Below, piece by piece: positions 26,100 to 35,099 of a DNA stretch of 64,000 nt. Within the stretch, counting starts at the first letter, position 1; the number at the start of each line of letters is the position of its first letter. A model generated the notes under the pieces. The model was not told where the DNA came from. It ran no database searches and was given only the letters and a program-made list of their open reading frames with translations. The position numbers and the translations under genes are program-made. The DNA lies in the NCBI RefSeq assembly GCF_006715025.1, contig NZ_VFMK01000001.1, positions 682,001 to 746,000 of the forward strand, given 5' to 3'. This DNA comes from Serratia fonticola (lineage in GTDB: Bacteria; Pseudomonadota; Gammaproteobacteria; Enterobacterales; Enterobacteriaceae).

Positions 26100-26867
26100 A
26101 TGACTGGGCTTTATTGGCAAACAATAGGTGAAGGCGATCGCGATCTTGTGCTGCTGCACGGATGGGGGCTGAATGCTGAAGTGTGGGGTTGCATGGTGGA
26201 GCGATTGGCCCCGCATTTCCGTCTGCATCTGGTGGACCTGCCTGGTTATGGGCGCAGCCAGGAGTATGGTGCTCTCTCATTGCAACAGATGGCAGAGATC
26301 CTACTGGCTGCAGCTCCTCCGCGGGCCTACTGGCTCGGCTGGTCCCTCGGTGGTCTGGTAGCCGGGCAAATCGCTCTCATGCAACCAGAACGGGTTACAG
26401 GGCTGATTACCGTGGCTTCTTCGCCCTGTTTTACTGAACAGGGGACGTGGCCTGGGATCCGCCAGGAGGTGTTGAGCGGTTTTCAGCAGCAACTGAGTCA
26501 GGATTTCCAGCGTACCGTAGAGCGTTTCCTGGCGTTACAGACGTTGGGGACCGAGAGCGCCCGGCAGGATGCCCGCCAGTTGAAAACCGTGGTGCTCAAC
26601 CAACCGATACCAAGCGTTGAAGTGCTTAATGGTGGGCTGGGGATGTTACGTACGGTAGACCAGCGCCAGCAACTGACGACGCTAACGATGCCAGTGTTAC
26701 GTATTTATGGCTATCTTGACGGGCTGGTACCGCGCAAGGTGGCCACCCTGTTGGATGAGCTGTGGCCAGACTCTTCATCCGTGGTGATGCCAAAAGCCGC
26801 CCACGCGCCTTTCATTTCTCACCCAGAACAATTCGCCAGCATTATTAATCAATTTGCTCCAGCCTAG
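26100..26867 (+). CDS. bioH: Pimeloyl-ACP methyl ester carboxylesterase BioH
   Basis: Alpha/beta hydrolase that frees pimeloyl-ACP from its methyl ester, closing the early stage of biotin synthesis; 255 residues. The catalytic triad is visible: Ser82 in LGWSLGGLVAG, Asp207 in YLDGLVPRKV and His235 in KAAHAPFISHPEQF. The oxyanion-hole motif LLHGWGLNAEVW is near residue 20. It is monocistronic and 32 bases away from the divergent gntX. Confidence 0.97.
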   Translation: MTGLYWQTIGEGDRDLVLLHGWGLNAEVWGCMVERLAPHFRLHLVDLPGYGRSQEYGALSLQQMAEILLAAAPPRAYWLGWSLGGLVAGQIALMQPERVTGLITVASSPCFTEQGTWPGIRQEVLSGFQQQLSQDFQRTVERFLALQTLGTESARQDARQLKTVVLNQPIPSVEVLNGGLGMLRTVDQRQQLTTLTMPVLRIYGYLDGLVPRKVATLLDELWPDSSSVVMPKAAHAPFISHPEQFASIINQFAPA

Positions 26868-27169
26868 CCAGGGCGCGGTTTCGCATAGATATCATGTTGA
26901 TTCAAGGCAATAAAAGCACAAAAGAGCGCTAAAAAACGGTCTAATGAGTGGATAAAAATGAAACCTGTTCAATACTTGAAGAGGTAAATACGTGGCTGAA
27001 AAGTGAAAAAAGCGGCATGTATTTTTTCACTTTAGCGATTTGTTTCTGGGAAAAGAGCCTCGTCAGGGAAAGCAACGGGGCTCTTAGGCGTCGCGGCAGC
27101 CGGGCGTAATACGTATTTATTTGTTAGTGGCTTTCATAACAACTAATTTATCCATTAAGAGGTATGGTC
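26868..27169. other. Intergenic region with two hairpins, bioH to DUF1471 gene
   Basis: About 300 bases without a gene. It holds an 11-bp perfect inverted repeat, AAGTGAAAAAA (27001-27011) and TTTTTTCACTT (27022-27032), and a second hairpin AAGAGCC...GGCTCTT (27054-27085). Either may end the bioH transcript; together they could also form a short structured RNA. The promoter of the next gene should lie after 27085. Confidence 0.5.
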
Positions 27170-27454
27170 ATGAAATCATTGAAGATGATAGTTGCCGCAT
27201 TAATTGTAGGTTCAGTATCTTTCAGCACAATGGCTGCCACTCTACTTACCAAAGATGAGTTGGATAAGAATCCGGGTAAGTACGAGAAAGTCGGTACTGT
27301 GACCACAACGGCCCAGGCAACGGATCCTATGGACCTGAAAGACGAACTGTCCAAACTGGCTGATGAGAAAGGGGGCCAATACTATGTTGTTCTGGCTGCC
27401 CGTGAACACGGCAAGTTCAGCGCCATAGCTGACGTATACAAAGACAAGAAATAA
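27170..27454 (+). CDS. Small secreted YdgH/BhsA/McbA-like protein (DUF1471)
   Basis: 94 residues: a signal peptide (about 1-22, ending FSTMA) followed by a ~70-residue DUF1471-type domain with YEKVGTVTTTAQATDPMDL and GGQYYVVLAAREHGKFSAIA. Proteins of this family are small periplasmic or surface proteins induced by stress and linked to biofilm, metal or acid responses in enterics; the exact role here is unknown. The start at 27170 is preferred to the ATG at 27164, because AAGAGG at 27157-27162 is seven bases from the former and only one from the latter. Confidence 0.85.
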   Translation: MKSLKMIVAALIVGSVSFSTMAATLLTKDELDKNPGKYEKVGTVTTTAQATDPMDLKDELSKLADEKGGQYYVVLAAREHGKFSAIADVYKDKK

Positions 27455-27498
27455 GTCGCGAGCGAGGGGCGCAGTGTGATTTTGCGCCCCTGTATCAT

Positions 27499-27738
27499 TC
27501 AGTTCTTCAAGCGGTAAATTACCGTACTGCACCCCTGGCTTTCCGGGCAGCGCTTACAGCTGCCACTCAGACATTCATTGTTATCCTGCTCAACACGCTC
27601 CACTTTCCCCATCGCGGTCAGGCGTTCCAACATCGCTTCCACCAGTGGCAATGGGGTTGCCAACTGGCGGCTTAGCTGTTGAGCCTGAGCGCTGCCCTGC
27701 AGGGCCAGTGCATCACGAATTTGCAGCAGGCTGGCCAT
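27499..27738 (-). CDS. feoC: Ferrous iron transport protein FeoC
   Basis: Small cytoplasmic winged-helix protein, 79 residues, that accompanies FeoB and in some enterics protects it from FtsH proteolysis. Four cysteines near the C-terminus, Cys56, Cys61, Cys64 and Cys70 in NECLSGSCKRCPESQGC, can hold an Fe-S cluster. The start MASLLQIRD at 27738 overlaps the feoB stop as TGATG, so translation is coupled. It is the last gene of feoABC. Confidence 0.94.
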   Translation of the reverse strand: MASLLQIRDALALQGSAQAQQLSRQLATPLPLVEAMLERLTAMGKVERVEQDNNECLSGSCKRCPESQGCSTVIYRLKN

Positions 27739-30053
27739 CAGTGGCAATCACCTTGCGGGTTCTGGCAGCATGCTGCCGGCGTTGCACGATGCAGGCGAAT
27801 CGAGACTCGGCTGCGGGCTTTACGTAAACCAAGCAACACTAACGTATTGAACAGCAGCACTAACAGGATGGCGACCAGACTGTATTGCGGATGCTGGTTG
27901 AATGTCGCCACCTGATAGAACAGGGTCGCCAATGAGTAGGCCACGTTCAGCCCCCACAGGATCGAGAAGGTCATCCAGCCACGGTTGGATTCACGCGCAA
28001 TGGCACCCATAACCGAGACGCAGGGCACATAGAGCAGCACGAAGATCAGATAGCTGTAGGCAGAGATTGACGTGCCGAATTTACTGCTCATCATGCCCAT
28101 TGAACTCGCACCCATTTCACCGTCACCCTTGCTGGCTTCGATAGGGTTGGAGAGTACGCTGAGGCTGAAGGTATTTTTCAGGCCCTGCCAGGTTTCGTCT
28201 ACTGCAGCACCCAACTCTTCAAGCAGGTTAAAGCTCTTGGCATCGAAAGGTTCTTTAGTGATGTGCTCTGCGGTGTACAGTGTGTTGAGCGTGCCAACCA
28301 CCACTTCTTTCGCCATCGCACCGGTAACCAGGCCAACGGTCGCCTGCCAGTTGTCACTGTGTACGCCCATTGGCTGTAACAGCGGGGTCAGTACTTTGGA
28401 TACGGATGCCAGCGCTGAATCATTGATGCTGTCTACCGGCTTACCGCTGAACGAGAAGCTGTTGAGGCCACCGATAAAGATACTGGCTATCACGATCACT
28501 TTCCCGGCGCGTAGCACAAAACCTTTCAGACGCTGCCAGGTTTGCAGTAACAGGCTCTTCAGGTGGGGAACGTGATAGACCGGAAGTTCCATAACGAATG
28601 GCGATGCCTCACCACGCATAATGGTGTATTTCAACACCAGGCCGGTGAGGATCGCTACCGCGATGCCCAGCATATACAGTGAGAACACCACGCTCGCACC
28701 GTCTTGACCAAAGAAGGCGGCGGCAAACACCGCAAAGATTGCCAAACGCGCACCGCAGGACATAAACGGCGCCATCATGATAGTGATCAGGCGCTCGCGT
28801 GGCGCGTCCAACGTACGTGCACCCATAATCGAAGGCACGTTACAACCAAAACCGACAATCAGTGGGACGAAGGATTTACCCGGTAGCCCGAGCGCTTGCA
28901 TCAGGCGGTCCATGACAAATGCCGCACGCGCCATATAACCGGAGTCTTCCAGGAATGACAGGAACAGATACATCATGCCGATTTGGGGTACCAGAGGCAG
29001 TACGGTATTGATACCACCCCCCACACCCTGCGCCAGGAAGATGGTCAACCATTCAGGGAAGTGCAAGGTATAGCCTACCCACTGGATCCCCTGGATAAAG
29101 ATAGCGGCGGAGCCGAGCTCGAAAAAGGGCTGCAACGCACCGCCGATGTTTATCGCCAACAAGAACATCAGGTACATCACCAGCAGGAAGATTGGCATAC
29201 CCAACCAACGGTTGAGGATCACTTTATCCAATTTTTCCGTTAGACGATTCGGCAACGCTTGCTGCGAGTTACTGACCGCATCGCAAATGGAGGAGATCGA
29301 TTGATAGCGGGCGTCGGCAATCACCAGTGCGGGCTCTTCCTGTTGCTGTTGCTTTAATGCCAATCGTGCCTGAGGCAGCAATTCAGCCGCTTTACCGGCT
29401 AACTGATGGCTGTAGATGTCACCTTCCAGCATTTGTAATGCCAGCCAACGGCGCTGTTCGGTTGGCAAATTCTGCGGCATGGCCTCGGTCAGTGTGGCTA
29501 TTTCGTTCAACAGCAACTGTGGATAATTCACCAGCGCTTTCAATTCGTTGAACCGATGGTTATCAATCATCTGCTTCAGTACGCCAATACCGTCGGCCTT
29601 GGTGGAGACCAAGGGCACTACCGGGCAGCCGAGACGCTCAGAAAGGGCAGAGATATCGATGTCGATATGCTGGCTTTTGGCAATGTCCTGCATGTTTAAC
29701 GCAACGATACATGGAATACCGAGTTCCAGCAGCTGCAACGTCAGATAAAGATTTCGCTCAAGGTTCGAAGCATCAACCACGTTGATCAGTAAGTCGGCGT
29801 CACCGCTCAGGATGTAGTGACAGGCGATTTGCTCATCCAGAGAGGTCTGTTCAGAGATGGTGGTCAGTGAGTAGGTGCCGGGTAAGTCAACCAGCGTAAC
29901 CTGCGATTGCGGCGTGGTAAACTGACCTTCCTTGCGTTCTACAGTGACTCCGGCCCAGTTACCGACGCGCTGGCGTGAACCGGTGAGCTGGTTGAACAGC
30001 GTCGTTTTCCCTGAATTCGGATTACCGATTAACCCAATAGTGATCTTTTTCAT
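27738..30053 (-). CDS. feoB: Ferrous iron transporter FeoB
   Basis: Inner-membrane Fe2+ permease with a G-protein domain; 771 residues. The N-terminal GTPase has G1 GNPNSGKT (10-17), G3 DLPGTYSLT and G4 NMQD. The membrane part carries two Gate motifs, including FVPLIVGFGCNVPSIMGART and SCGARLAIFAVFAAAFF. It follows feoA after 77 bases and overlaps feoC. Control by Fur is indicated by the box at 30496-30510. Confidence 0.97.
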   Translation of the reverse strand: MKKITIGLIGNPNSGKTTLFNQLTGSRQRVGNWAGVTVERKEGQFTTPQSQVTLVDLPGTYSLTTISEQTSLDEQIACHYILSGDADLLINVVDASNLERNLYLTLQLLELGIPCIVALNMQDIAKSQHIDIDISALSERLGCPVVPLVSTKADGIGVLKQMIDNHRFNELKALVNYPQLLLNEIATLTEAMPQNLPTEQRRWLALQMLEGDIYSHQLAGKAAELLPQARLALKQQQQEEPALVIADARYQSISSICDAVSNSQQALPNRLTEKLDKVILNRWLGMPIFLLVMYLMFLLAINIGGALQPFFELGSAAIFIQGIQWVGYTLHFPEWLTIFLAQGVGGGINTVLPLVPQIGMMYLFLSFLEDSGYMARAAFVMDRLMQALGLPGKSFVPLIVGFGCNVPSIMGARTLDAPRERLITIMMAPFMSCGARLAIFAVFAAAFFGQDGASVVFSLYMLGIAVAILTGLVLKYTIMRGEASPFVMELPVYHVPHLKSLLLQTWQRLKGFVLRAGKVIVIASIFIGGLNSFSFSGKPVDSINDSALASVSKVLTPLLQPMGVHSDNWQATVGLVTGAMAKEVVVGTLNTLYTAEHITKEPFDAKSFNLLEELGAAVDETWQGLKNTFSLSVLSNPIEASKGDGEMGASSMGMMSSKFGTSISAYSYLIFVLLYVPCVSVMGAIARESNRGWMTFSILWGLNVAYSLATLFYQVATFNQHPQYSLVAILLVLLFNTLVLLGLRKARSRVSIRLHRATPAACCQNPQGDCH

Positions 30054-30130
30054 AATCCAACGTGATATCAGTCAATTAAGTACCGGCCGTGCGTGATACA
30101 CGACAAAAGCCTGAGGCGGGGGATGGCGTG

Positions 30131-30355
30131 TTACGGTTGGCCATCGAGCAGGATCAGGTCCAAATCTTTTTTCCGCAGTATCAGGCTGACGCGGCGCGTT
30201 CTTATTTCTATCGGATCACCAAGCGGTGCGACACGTATAACGTCAAACTGCGAGCCAGGCAACATACCCAGCGACAGCAGTTTCTGGCGATAGGCCGGGC
30301 TGATTTCGCTGGAGAAACCGGTGATTTTATAAGTCTGTTTAGGAAGAAGATGCAT
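30131..30355 (-). CDS. feoA: Ferrous iron transport protein FeoA
   Basis: Small cytoplasmic SH3-like protein (74 residues) required with FeoB for ferrous iron uptake. Family features are YKITGFSSEISPAYRQKLLS, LGMLPGSQFDVIRVAPLGDP and a C-terminal DLILL strand. First gene of feoABC, with a Fur box 141 bases upstream of its start. Confidence 0.95.
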   Translation of the reverse strand: MHLLPKQTYKITGFSSEISPAYRQKLLSLGMLPGSQFDVIRVAPLGDPIEIRTRRVSLILRKKDLDLILLDGQP

Positions 30356-30495
30356 ATTACCTTCTCAATGGGTTTGACGTTCAGCCAGAACGTCACTTTC
30401 AGAACCATTTGCTGCCCAGACTACCTGTAAAAGAAGGTAAATGGGGCCGGGATCGTCGATCCATTTTACGGTGCAAGGAATACGATGAATCATAG

Positions 30496-30510
30496 TGATA
30501 ACTATTATCG
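30496..30510 (-). promoter_or_regulatory. Fur box upstream of feoABC
   Basis: TGATAAC-T-ATTATCG fits the 7-1-7 Fur pattern TGATAAT-n-ATTATCA at 12 of 14 arm positions. It lies 141 bases before the feoA start, so iron repression of feoABC is expected. A clear FNR site, common at feo promoters, was not seen. Confidence 0.7.
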
Positions 30511-30938
30511 TATTCAATACAGGAAATATGGACATTAGTCAGTAATTGTAAACGCCGTCGCATCTGTCATGAAACAGCTTGATGTCACTAGTTTTAACAC
30601 TAAGCCAAAAGCAGTGCAAATGGGGGGTAAAGGTTAAAAATGTTACTATTTTGTGGGTGACTTTGGTGGGGTGAAGCCTGTTTTTTACAAAAGTAGACCG
30701 GTTTGATCGATTTAAATATTCCTAATGCAGATTCAATAACATCTCTTTCTGTAAATGAGAGGGGTAACTATTTGTGTTTACGAAAGAATCAGCAGGCTGC
30801 TGAGGCTGTGTTAATAACGATGTTAATGAAGAGGCGAATGGAGGCAACAGCAGAAAATCAGGGGAGGCGTATGCATACTGTGAAAGCGCTTGTTCAAAAA
30901 ATTGCCTTTTTCTTGCGGTATATCAAAAATAATCAGGT

Positions 30939-30960
30939 AAAAGGGCGGGATGACCCGCCC
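30939..30960 (-). terminator. Terminator of tex
   Basis: GGGCGGG, loop ATGA, CCCGCCC (30943-30960) with AAAA before it, i.e. a GC stem followed by TTTT on the minus strand, 12 bases past the tex stop. Good Rho-independent form. Confidence 0.8.
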
Positions 30961-30972
30961 TGGTTTGTCAGT

Positions 30973-33306
30973 TTATCGCTTTTTGCCGAAGGCGGCGGCC
31001 AGCGCATCCCCCATGGCACTGTTACCTGCCGGGGTGTTGCTGCGCGGTTTGGCCTTATTGCCTGCCGGGCGCGAGTTATTATCGCGTGCTGGTGCGTTAT
31101 TGTTACCCCCACCACGGCGTGGTGAACCTTCACCCGGCTGTTCATCCAAACGCATACTCAGCGCGATGCGCTTACGTTGCAGATCAACCTCCATCACCTT
31201 CACTTTGACGATGTCACCGGCTTTCACTACGGTGTGAGGATCCTCAACGAACTTGTCCGCCAATGAAGAGATATGAACCAAACCGTCCTGATGCACACCA
31301 ATGTCGACAAACGCACCAAAGTTGGTGACGTTGGTGACGGAGCCCTCCAGAATCATGCCCACTTGCAGATCGTTGAGCGTTTCCACTCCGTCGGCGAAGG
31401 TGGCCGTTTTGAACTCCGGACGCGGGTCGCGGCCAGGTTTTTCCAGCTCTTTCAGGATGTCGGTTACCGTTGGTACACCGAATTTCTCATCGGTAAAATC
31501 GCTGGCTTTCAGGTTGCGTACTGCACTCGGGTTACCCATCAGATCCTGCAATGCCTGCTGGGTGGCGGCCAGAATACGCTCCACAACCGGGTAAGTTTCC
31601 GGGTGCACGGTTGATGCATCCAGCGGGTTGTCACCATGATTGATACGCAGGAAACCTGCACACTGTTCGAAAGCCTTTGGTCCTAAACGGCTGACTTTCA
31701 GTAACTGCTCCCGGTTGCTGAAACGGCCATTCTCATCGCGCCAGGTGACGATATTCTGCGCCATCATTCTTGTCAGGCCGGCCACGCGGGTCAACAGGGG
31801 AACAGAGGCGGTGTTCAGGTCAACGCCAACGGCGTTCACACAGTCTTCCACCACCGAGTCCAGTTTCTTCGCTAACTGGCTTTGGCTGACATCGTGCTGG
31901 TATTGACCCACACCGATGGATTTGGGATCGATTTTCACCAATTCCGCCAGTGGATCTTGCAGACGGCGGGCGATGGAAACTGCGCCACGCAAAGAAACGT
32001 CAAGGTTCGGAAACTCCTGTGCGGCCAGCTCAGAAGCGGAATACACCGAAGCACCCGCCTCGCTGACGATCACCTTCTGCGCTTTTACTTCAGGGAACTG
32101 CTGCTGCAGTTCAGCATAGAAGCGCTCGGTTTCACGCGATGCGGTGCCGTTGCCAATGGCAACCAGTTCAACCTTGTGCTTGATACACAAGGCGGCGACT
32201 ACGGCGGCGGCTTTGGCTGCCTGCCCGGTGTGCGGATAAACGGTGTCGGTGGCAACCAGCTTACCGGTCGCATCAACCACTGCTACTTTGACACCGGTAC
32301 GCAAACCGGGATCCAATCCCATGGTCGCGCGCATCCCGGCGGGGGCAGCCATCAGCAGATCGTGCATGTTGCGGGCGAAGACGTTGATAGCCTCATCTTC
32401 TGCGCGTTCACGCACGGTACTCATCAGTTCGGTTTCCAGGTGCAGCAGCACTTTGATGCGCCACGTCCAGTTAACTACCGATTTGCGCCAGGCGTCTGCC
32501 GGGGCATTGTTCAGGCGCAGGTTGAGGTGATTGATGATGATCAGTTCTCCCTGGCTTTCACGTGGTGCTTCTTCAAACTGGGGATCGGCATTCAACGCCA
32601 ATTGCAGTACACCTTCATTGCGGCCGCGGAACATGGCCAGCGCGCGGTGCGAAGGCACTTGCGAAATCGGTTCGTGATGATCGAAGTAGTCGCGGAATTT
32701 TGCACCTTCTTCTTCCTTGCCCTCGACGACCTTGGACACCAGGTGGGCGTTTTTCCACAGGTAGTCACGCACTTTGGCCAGCAGGGTTGCGTCTTCGGCA
32801 AAGCGCTCCATCAGGATATAACGTGCCCCATCCAGCGCCGCTTTGACATCGGCCACGCCTTTGTCGGCATCAATAAATTGTTCGGCCAGCACTTCCGGCT
32901 GTTGCTGCGGATCCTGCCATAGGGAATCAGCCAGCGGCTCCAGACCCGCTTCGATAGCGATCTGCCCACGGGTACGGCGTTTAGGTTTATAGGGAAGATA
33001 GAGGTCTTCGAGTTCGGTTTTACTTTGTGTTGCGTTGATGGCTGCCGCCAACTGCTCGGTCAGTTTACCTTGTTCATCAATCGACTTAAGGATGGTTTGA
33101 CGGCGATCTTCGAGCTCACGCAGATAACCCAGACGCGTTTCCAACTGACGCAGTTGGGTGTCATCCAGGCCCCCGGTGACTTCCTTACGATAACGTGCGA
33201 TAAACGGCACGGTATTACCTTCATCCAGCAGGCGGATTGCGGAGTCAACTTGCTCCGGTCGGGCCTGCAGTTCGGTTGCAATAATGCGGCTCAGTGGGTC
33301 AGTCAT
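30973..33306 (-). CDS. tex: Transcription accessory protein Tex
   Basis: 777-residue nucleic-acid-binding protein of the Tex/Spt6-like family. In order: helical N-terminus (PFIARYRKEVTGGLDDTQLR), a YqgF/RuvX-like nuclease-fold domain (TMGLDPGLRTGVKVAVVDAT), helix-hairpin-helix units (SVPLLTRVAGLTRMMAQNIV), and an S1 RNA-binding domain near 650-720 (GMILEGSVTNVTNFGAFVDI). The tail is basic and low in complexity (RRGGGNNNAPARDNNSRPAG). The exact function is unsettled; in enterics it follows greB. It is downstream of greB on the same strand, 241 bases away. Confidence 0.95.
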   Translation of the reverse strand: MTDPLSRIIATELQARPEQVDSAIRLLDEGNTVPFIARYRKEVTGGLDDTQLRQLETRLGYLRELEDRRQTILKSIDEQGKLTEQLAAAINATQSKTELEDLYLPYKPKRRTRGQIAIEAGLEPLADSLWQDPQQQPEVLAEQFIDADKGVADVKAALDGARYILMERFAEDATLLAKVRDYLWKNAHLVSKVVEGKEEEGAKFRDYFDHHEPISQVPSHRALAMFRGRNEGVLQLALNADPQFEEAPRESQGELIIINHLNLRLNNAPADAWRKSVVNWTWRIKVLLHLETELMSTVRERAEDEAINVFARNMHDLLMAAPAGMRATMGLDPGLRTGVKVAVVDATGKLVATDTVYPHTGQAAKAAAVVAALCIKHKVELVAIGNGTASRETERFYAELQQQFPEVKAQKVIVSEAGASVYSASELAAQEFPNLDVSLRGAVSIARRLQDPLAELVKIDPKSIGVGQYQHDVSQSQLAKKLDSVVEDCVNAVGVDLNTASVPLLTRVAGLTRMMAQNIVTWRDENGRFSNREQLLKVSRLGPKAFEQCAGFLRINHGDNPLDASTVHPETYPVVERILAATQQALQDLMGNPSAVRNLKASDFTDEKFGVPTVTDILKELEKPGRDPRPEFKTATFADGVETLNDLQVGMILEGSVTNVTNFGAFVDIGVHQDGLVHISSLADKFVEDPHTVVKAGDIVKVKVMEVDLQRKRIALSMRLDEQPGEGSPRRGGGNNNAPARDNNSRPAGNKAKPRSNTPAGNSAMGDALAAAFGKKR

Positions 33307-33547
33307 AAGTCAGGTATCTGTTAGGGACGATAATCAATAGGGGGATAGTTATACGTTTTGCAGGGGGAAAATGCCAGCGCAGAGGGCCTAATGCTTGCCA
33401 GTTAAAGCTGGTAATCCTCCCTCTTCCAAAGGGGATAGGGAATTAACGTGCTGCAATTGACGCTTGAATCAGACCGTAGCTCTGGACTGACTTCCTCTCC
33501 CCAGACTTGTGTTCATGAGGTAATCGATCTGTACAGTGGAAGAGGGG

Positions 33548-34030
33548 CTATTCCGCGCATTTGACGTACTCAATCTCGTTGACCGACCAGTAGGCCTCTC
33601 CAGCCGGTGTTTGTACCGTGGCGGTATCCCCGACCTCTTTTTTCAGTAACGCGCGAGCCATTGGGGAGTCGATGGAGATGTAGTCTTTGCGACCAAAGAT
33701 TTCATCGTAACCCACAATGCGAAAGCGCTTGGTATCGCCATCGTCGTTTTCGATCTCTACCCAGGCACCAAAGAACACTCGTCCTTCCTGTTGAGGTGAG
33801 TAATCGACAATCTTCAGTTGCTCAAGGCACTTGGTGATATAGCGTACACGGCGATCGATCTCACGCAGACGTTTTTTATTGTATTGGTAATCGGCATTTT
33901 CACTGCGATCCCCCAGGCTGGCTGCCCAAGTGACTTTTTTTGTGACCTCCGGGCGTTCTTCCCGCCAGAGATAGTCCAGTTCTTGCTTCAGCTTGTTGTA
34001 ACCCTCGCGGGTGATCAGCAATGTTTTCAT
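33548..34030 (-). CDS. greB: Transcript cleavage factor GreB
   Basis: RNA-polymerase secondary-channel factor that rescues backtracked complexes by stimulating RNA cleavage; 160 residues. The N-terminal coiled coil includes EVTKKVTWAASLGDRSENAD, with the acidic tip residues, and is followed by an FKBP-like C-terminal domain with IVGYDEIFGRKDYISIDSP. The start at 34030 (MKTLLITREGY) matches the family; ATG codons 18 bases and less upstream are ignored. Tex follows it. Confidence 0.97.
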   Translation of the reverse strand: MKTLLITREGYNKLKQELDYLWREERPEVTKKVTWAASLGDRSENADYQYNKKRLREIDRRVRYITKCLEQLKIVDYSPQQEGRVFFGAWVEIENDDGDTKRFRIVGYDEIFGRKDYISIDSPMARALLKKEVGDTATVQTPAGEAYWSVNEIEYVKCAE

Positions 34031-34272
34031 TATCAATGGATCCATCAAATAAAAGGGGCAATTGCCATTGTTTGGGGGATTCTCGCATAAAGCAGCAGGT
34101 CTGTGAGCGTTTTATGGCTCCGGCGATAAGTTGTCATATTATTAGCTTTAAAATCAATAAGTCATGAGTTTTGTATGTAAATAATAACTTAGAGTAATTA
34201 TAAGTAAAGTGAATGGTCTTAGGGGGGTGTCATCGCTAGTCTGCAACTTGAAAAAACTCACTATGGAAAATC

Positions 34273-34728
34273 ATGATGAAAAAAATTATCCCTCTGGCTA
34301 TTTCCTTGACGCTGATTTCTGCCTCTTCTTGGGCGGCCGAAAACCAGCAATGTGTTAAAGCGGACAATCAGCAAATCGAAGCGCTTTTCGAGCGCTGGAA
34401 TGATTCTCTCAAAACCGGTGATGCCAAGGCCGTTGCACAAAATTATCTCAGTGATGCCGTGCTGTTACCCACCGTCTCGAATCAGGTACGTCTAACCGAT
34501 GCTGAGCGCGTCGACTACTTTGAGCATTTTCTGGTTAAAAAGCCGATAGGCAAAATCGATAGCCGCACCATTCGTATCGGCTGTAACAAAGCAATAGACA
34601 CAGGAACCTATACGTTTACCTTCAAGGATCAATCGACCGTATCAGCCCGCTACACCTTCACTTATGCTTGGGATGGTAATGCATGGAAAATTTCGTCTCA
34701 CCACTCTTCAGCCATGCCTGAAACGTGA
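34273..34728 (+). CDS. Periplasmic SgcJ/EcaC-type (SnoaL-like) small protein
   Basis: 151 residues (or 150 from the second ATG). A signal peptide (about 1-22, ending SSWA) leads to a SnoaL/NTF2-like domain of the DUF4440 type: IEALFERWNDSLKTGDAKAV, then YLSDAVLLPTVSNQVRLT, YFEHFLVKKPIGKIDSRTI and WKISSHHSSAMPE. Related proteins are annotated SgcJ/EcaC family oxidoreductase, but no catalytic activity is established. The two cysteines, one just after the signal peptide and one in RIGCNKA, could form a disulfide. It stands alone between greB and ompR, with its own terminator. Confidence 0.8.
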   Translation: MMKKIIPLAISLTLISASSWAAENQQCVKADNQQIEALFERWNDSLKTGDAKAVAQNYLSDAVLLPTVSNQVRLTDAERVDYFEHFLVKKPIGKIDSRTIRIGCNKAIDTGTYTFTFKDQSTVSARYTFTYAWDGNAWKISSHHSSAMPET

Positions 34729-35099
34729 TCGAAGGATCGACTCCTCCCCCCTAATGAAGCGCCGCCGTGCCAATTTTTTTGCCGGTGGCGTTTTTTTTCT
34801 ATACCTGAGTTAAACTGCCGATTTGCGCATCTTGCAGTTTTCTGCCAAGAGTGTACACCCTATAAGTAAGGATGTTTCCTGCCGATTGATGGCGCTGGGT
34901 TGAGTGAAAATTGTTGATATTTGGGCAAAAGAATAAGCTTTGTAACAATTTCGGCTAGAATGTATACCATTAAACGCTGTCAGTAATGATGGGGTTTTTT
35001 AACAATACGAGGCTGTTGCCAAATAGCCGCCGGCGGTATCGACGCATAAGGGCGGGCTACAGCCTAGAATCAGGCAATACAGCCTTTGGGAGTAAGACA
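34729..35099. other. Intergenic region and ompR promoter
   Basis: 371 bases. The first part holds the terminator at 34760-34798. The region 34930-34975 (TTTGTAACAATTTCGGCTAG, then AATGTATACC) looks like the conserved ompR-envZ promoter, with TAGAAT (34956-34961) as a -10 candidate, but no good -35 is seen. The open frame ahead of the ompR start at 35100 is leader sequence. Confidence 0.5.
34760..34798 (+). terminator. Terminator of the SgcJ/EcaC-type gene
   Basis: CGCCGCCG and CGGTGGCG form an 8-bp stem with one G-T wobble, followed at once by T8 (34791-34798). It lies about 30 bases past the stop codon. Confidence 0.75.

Larger units (their letters stand above)
30356..30972. other. Long intergenic region between feoA and tex
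   Basis: 617 bases. The feoA end carries the promoter region with the Fur box. The far end carries the tex terminator (30939-30960). The middle, about 30520-30930, is AT-richer and holds no gene I can support; one open frame starting TTG at 30703 runs into the antisense of tex and is not credible. Confidence 0.6.

Noticed and set aside
26068..26280. N-terminal extension of gntX
   Set aside because: Would overlap the divergent bioH coding region and has no family similarity; the ATG at 26067 has a good ribosome site.
30703..31125. 140-codon open frame after the feo promoter region
   Set aside because: Starts with TTG, crosses the tex terminator and continues antisense to tex.
31882..32922. 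346-codon open frame on the plus strand opposite tex
   Set aside because: Fully antisense to a conserved gene, no ribosome site, and composition rich in Gln, His and Gly typical of shadow frames.
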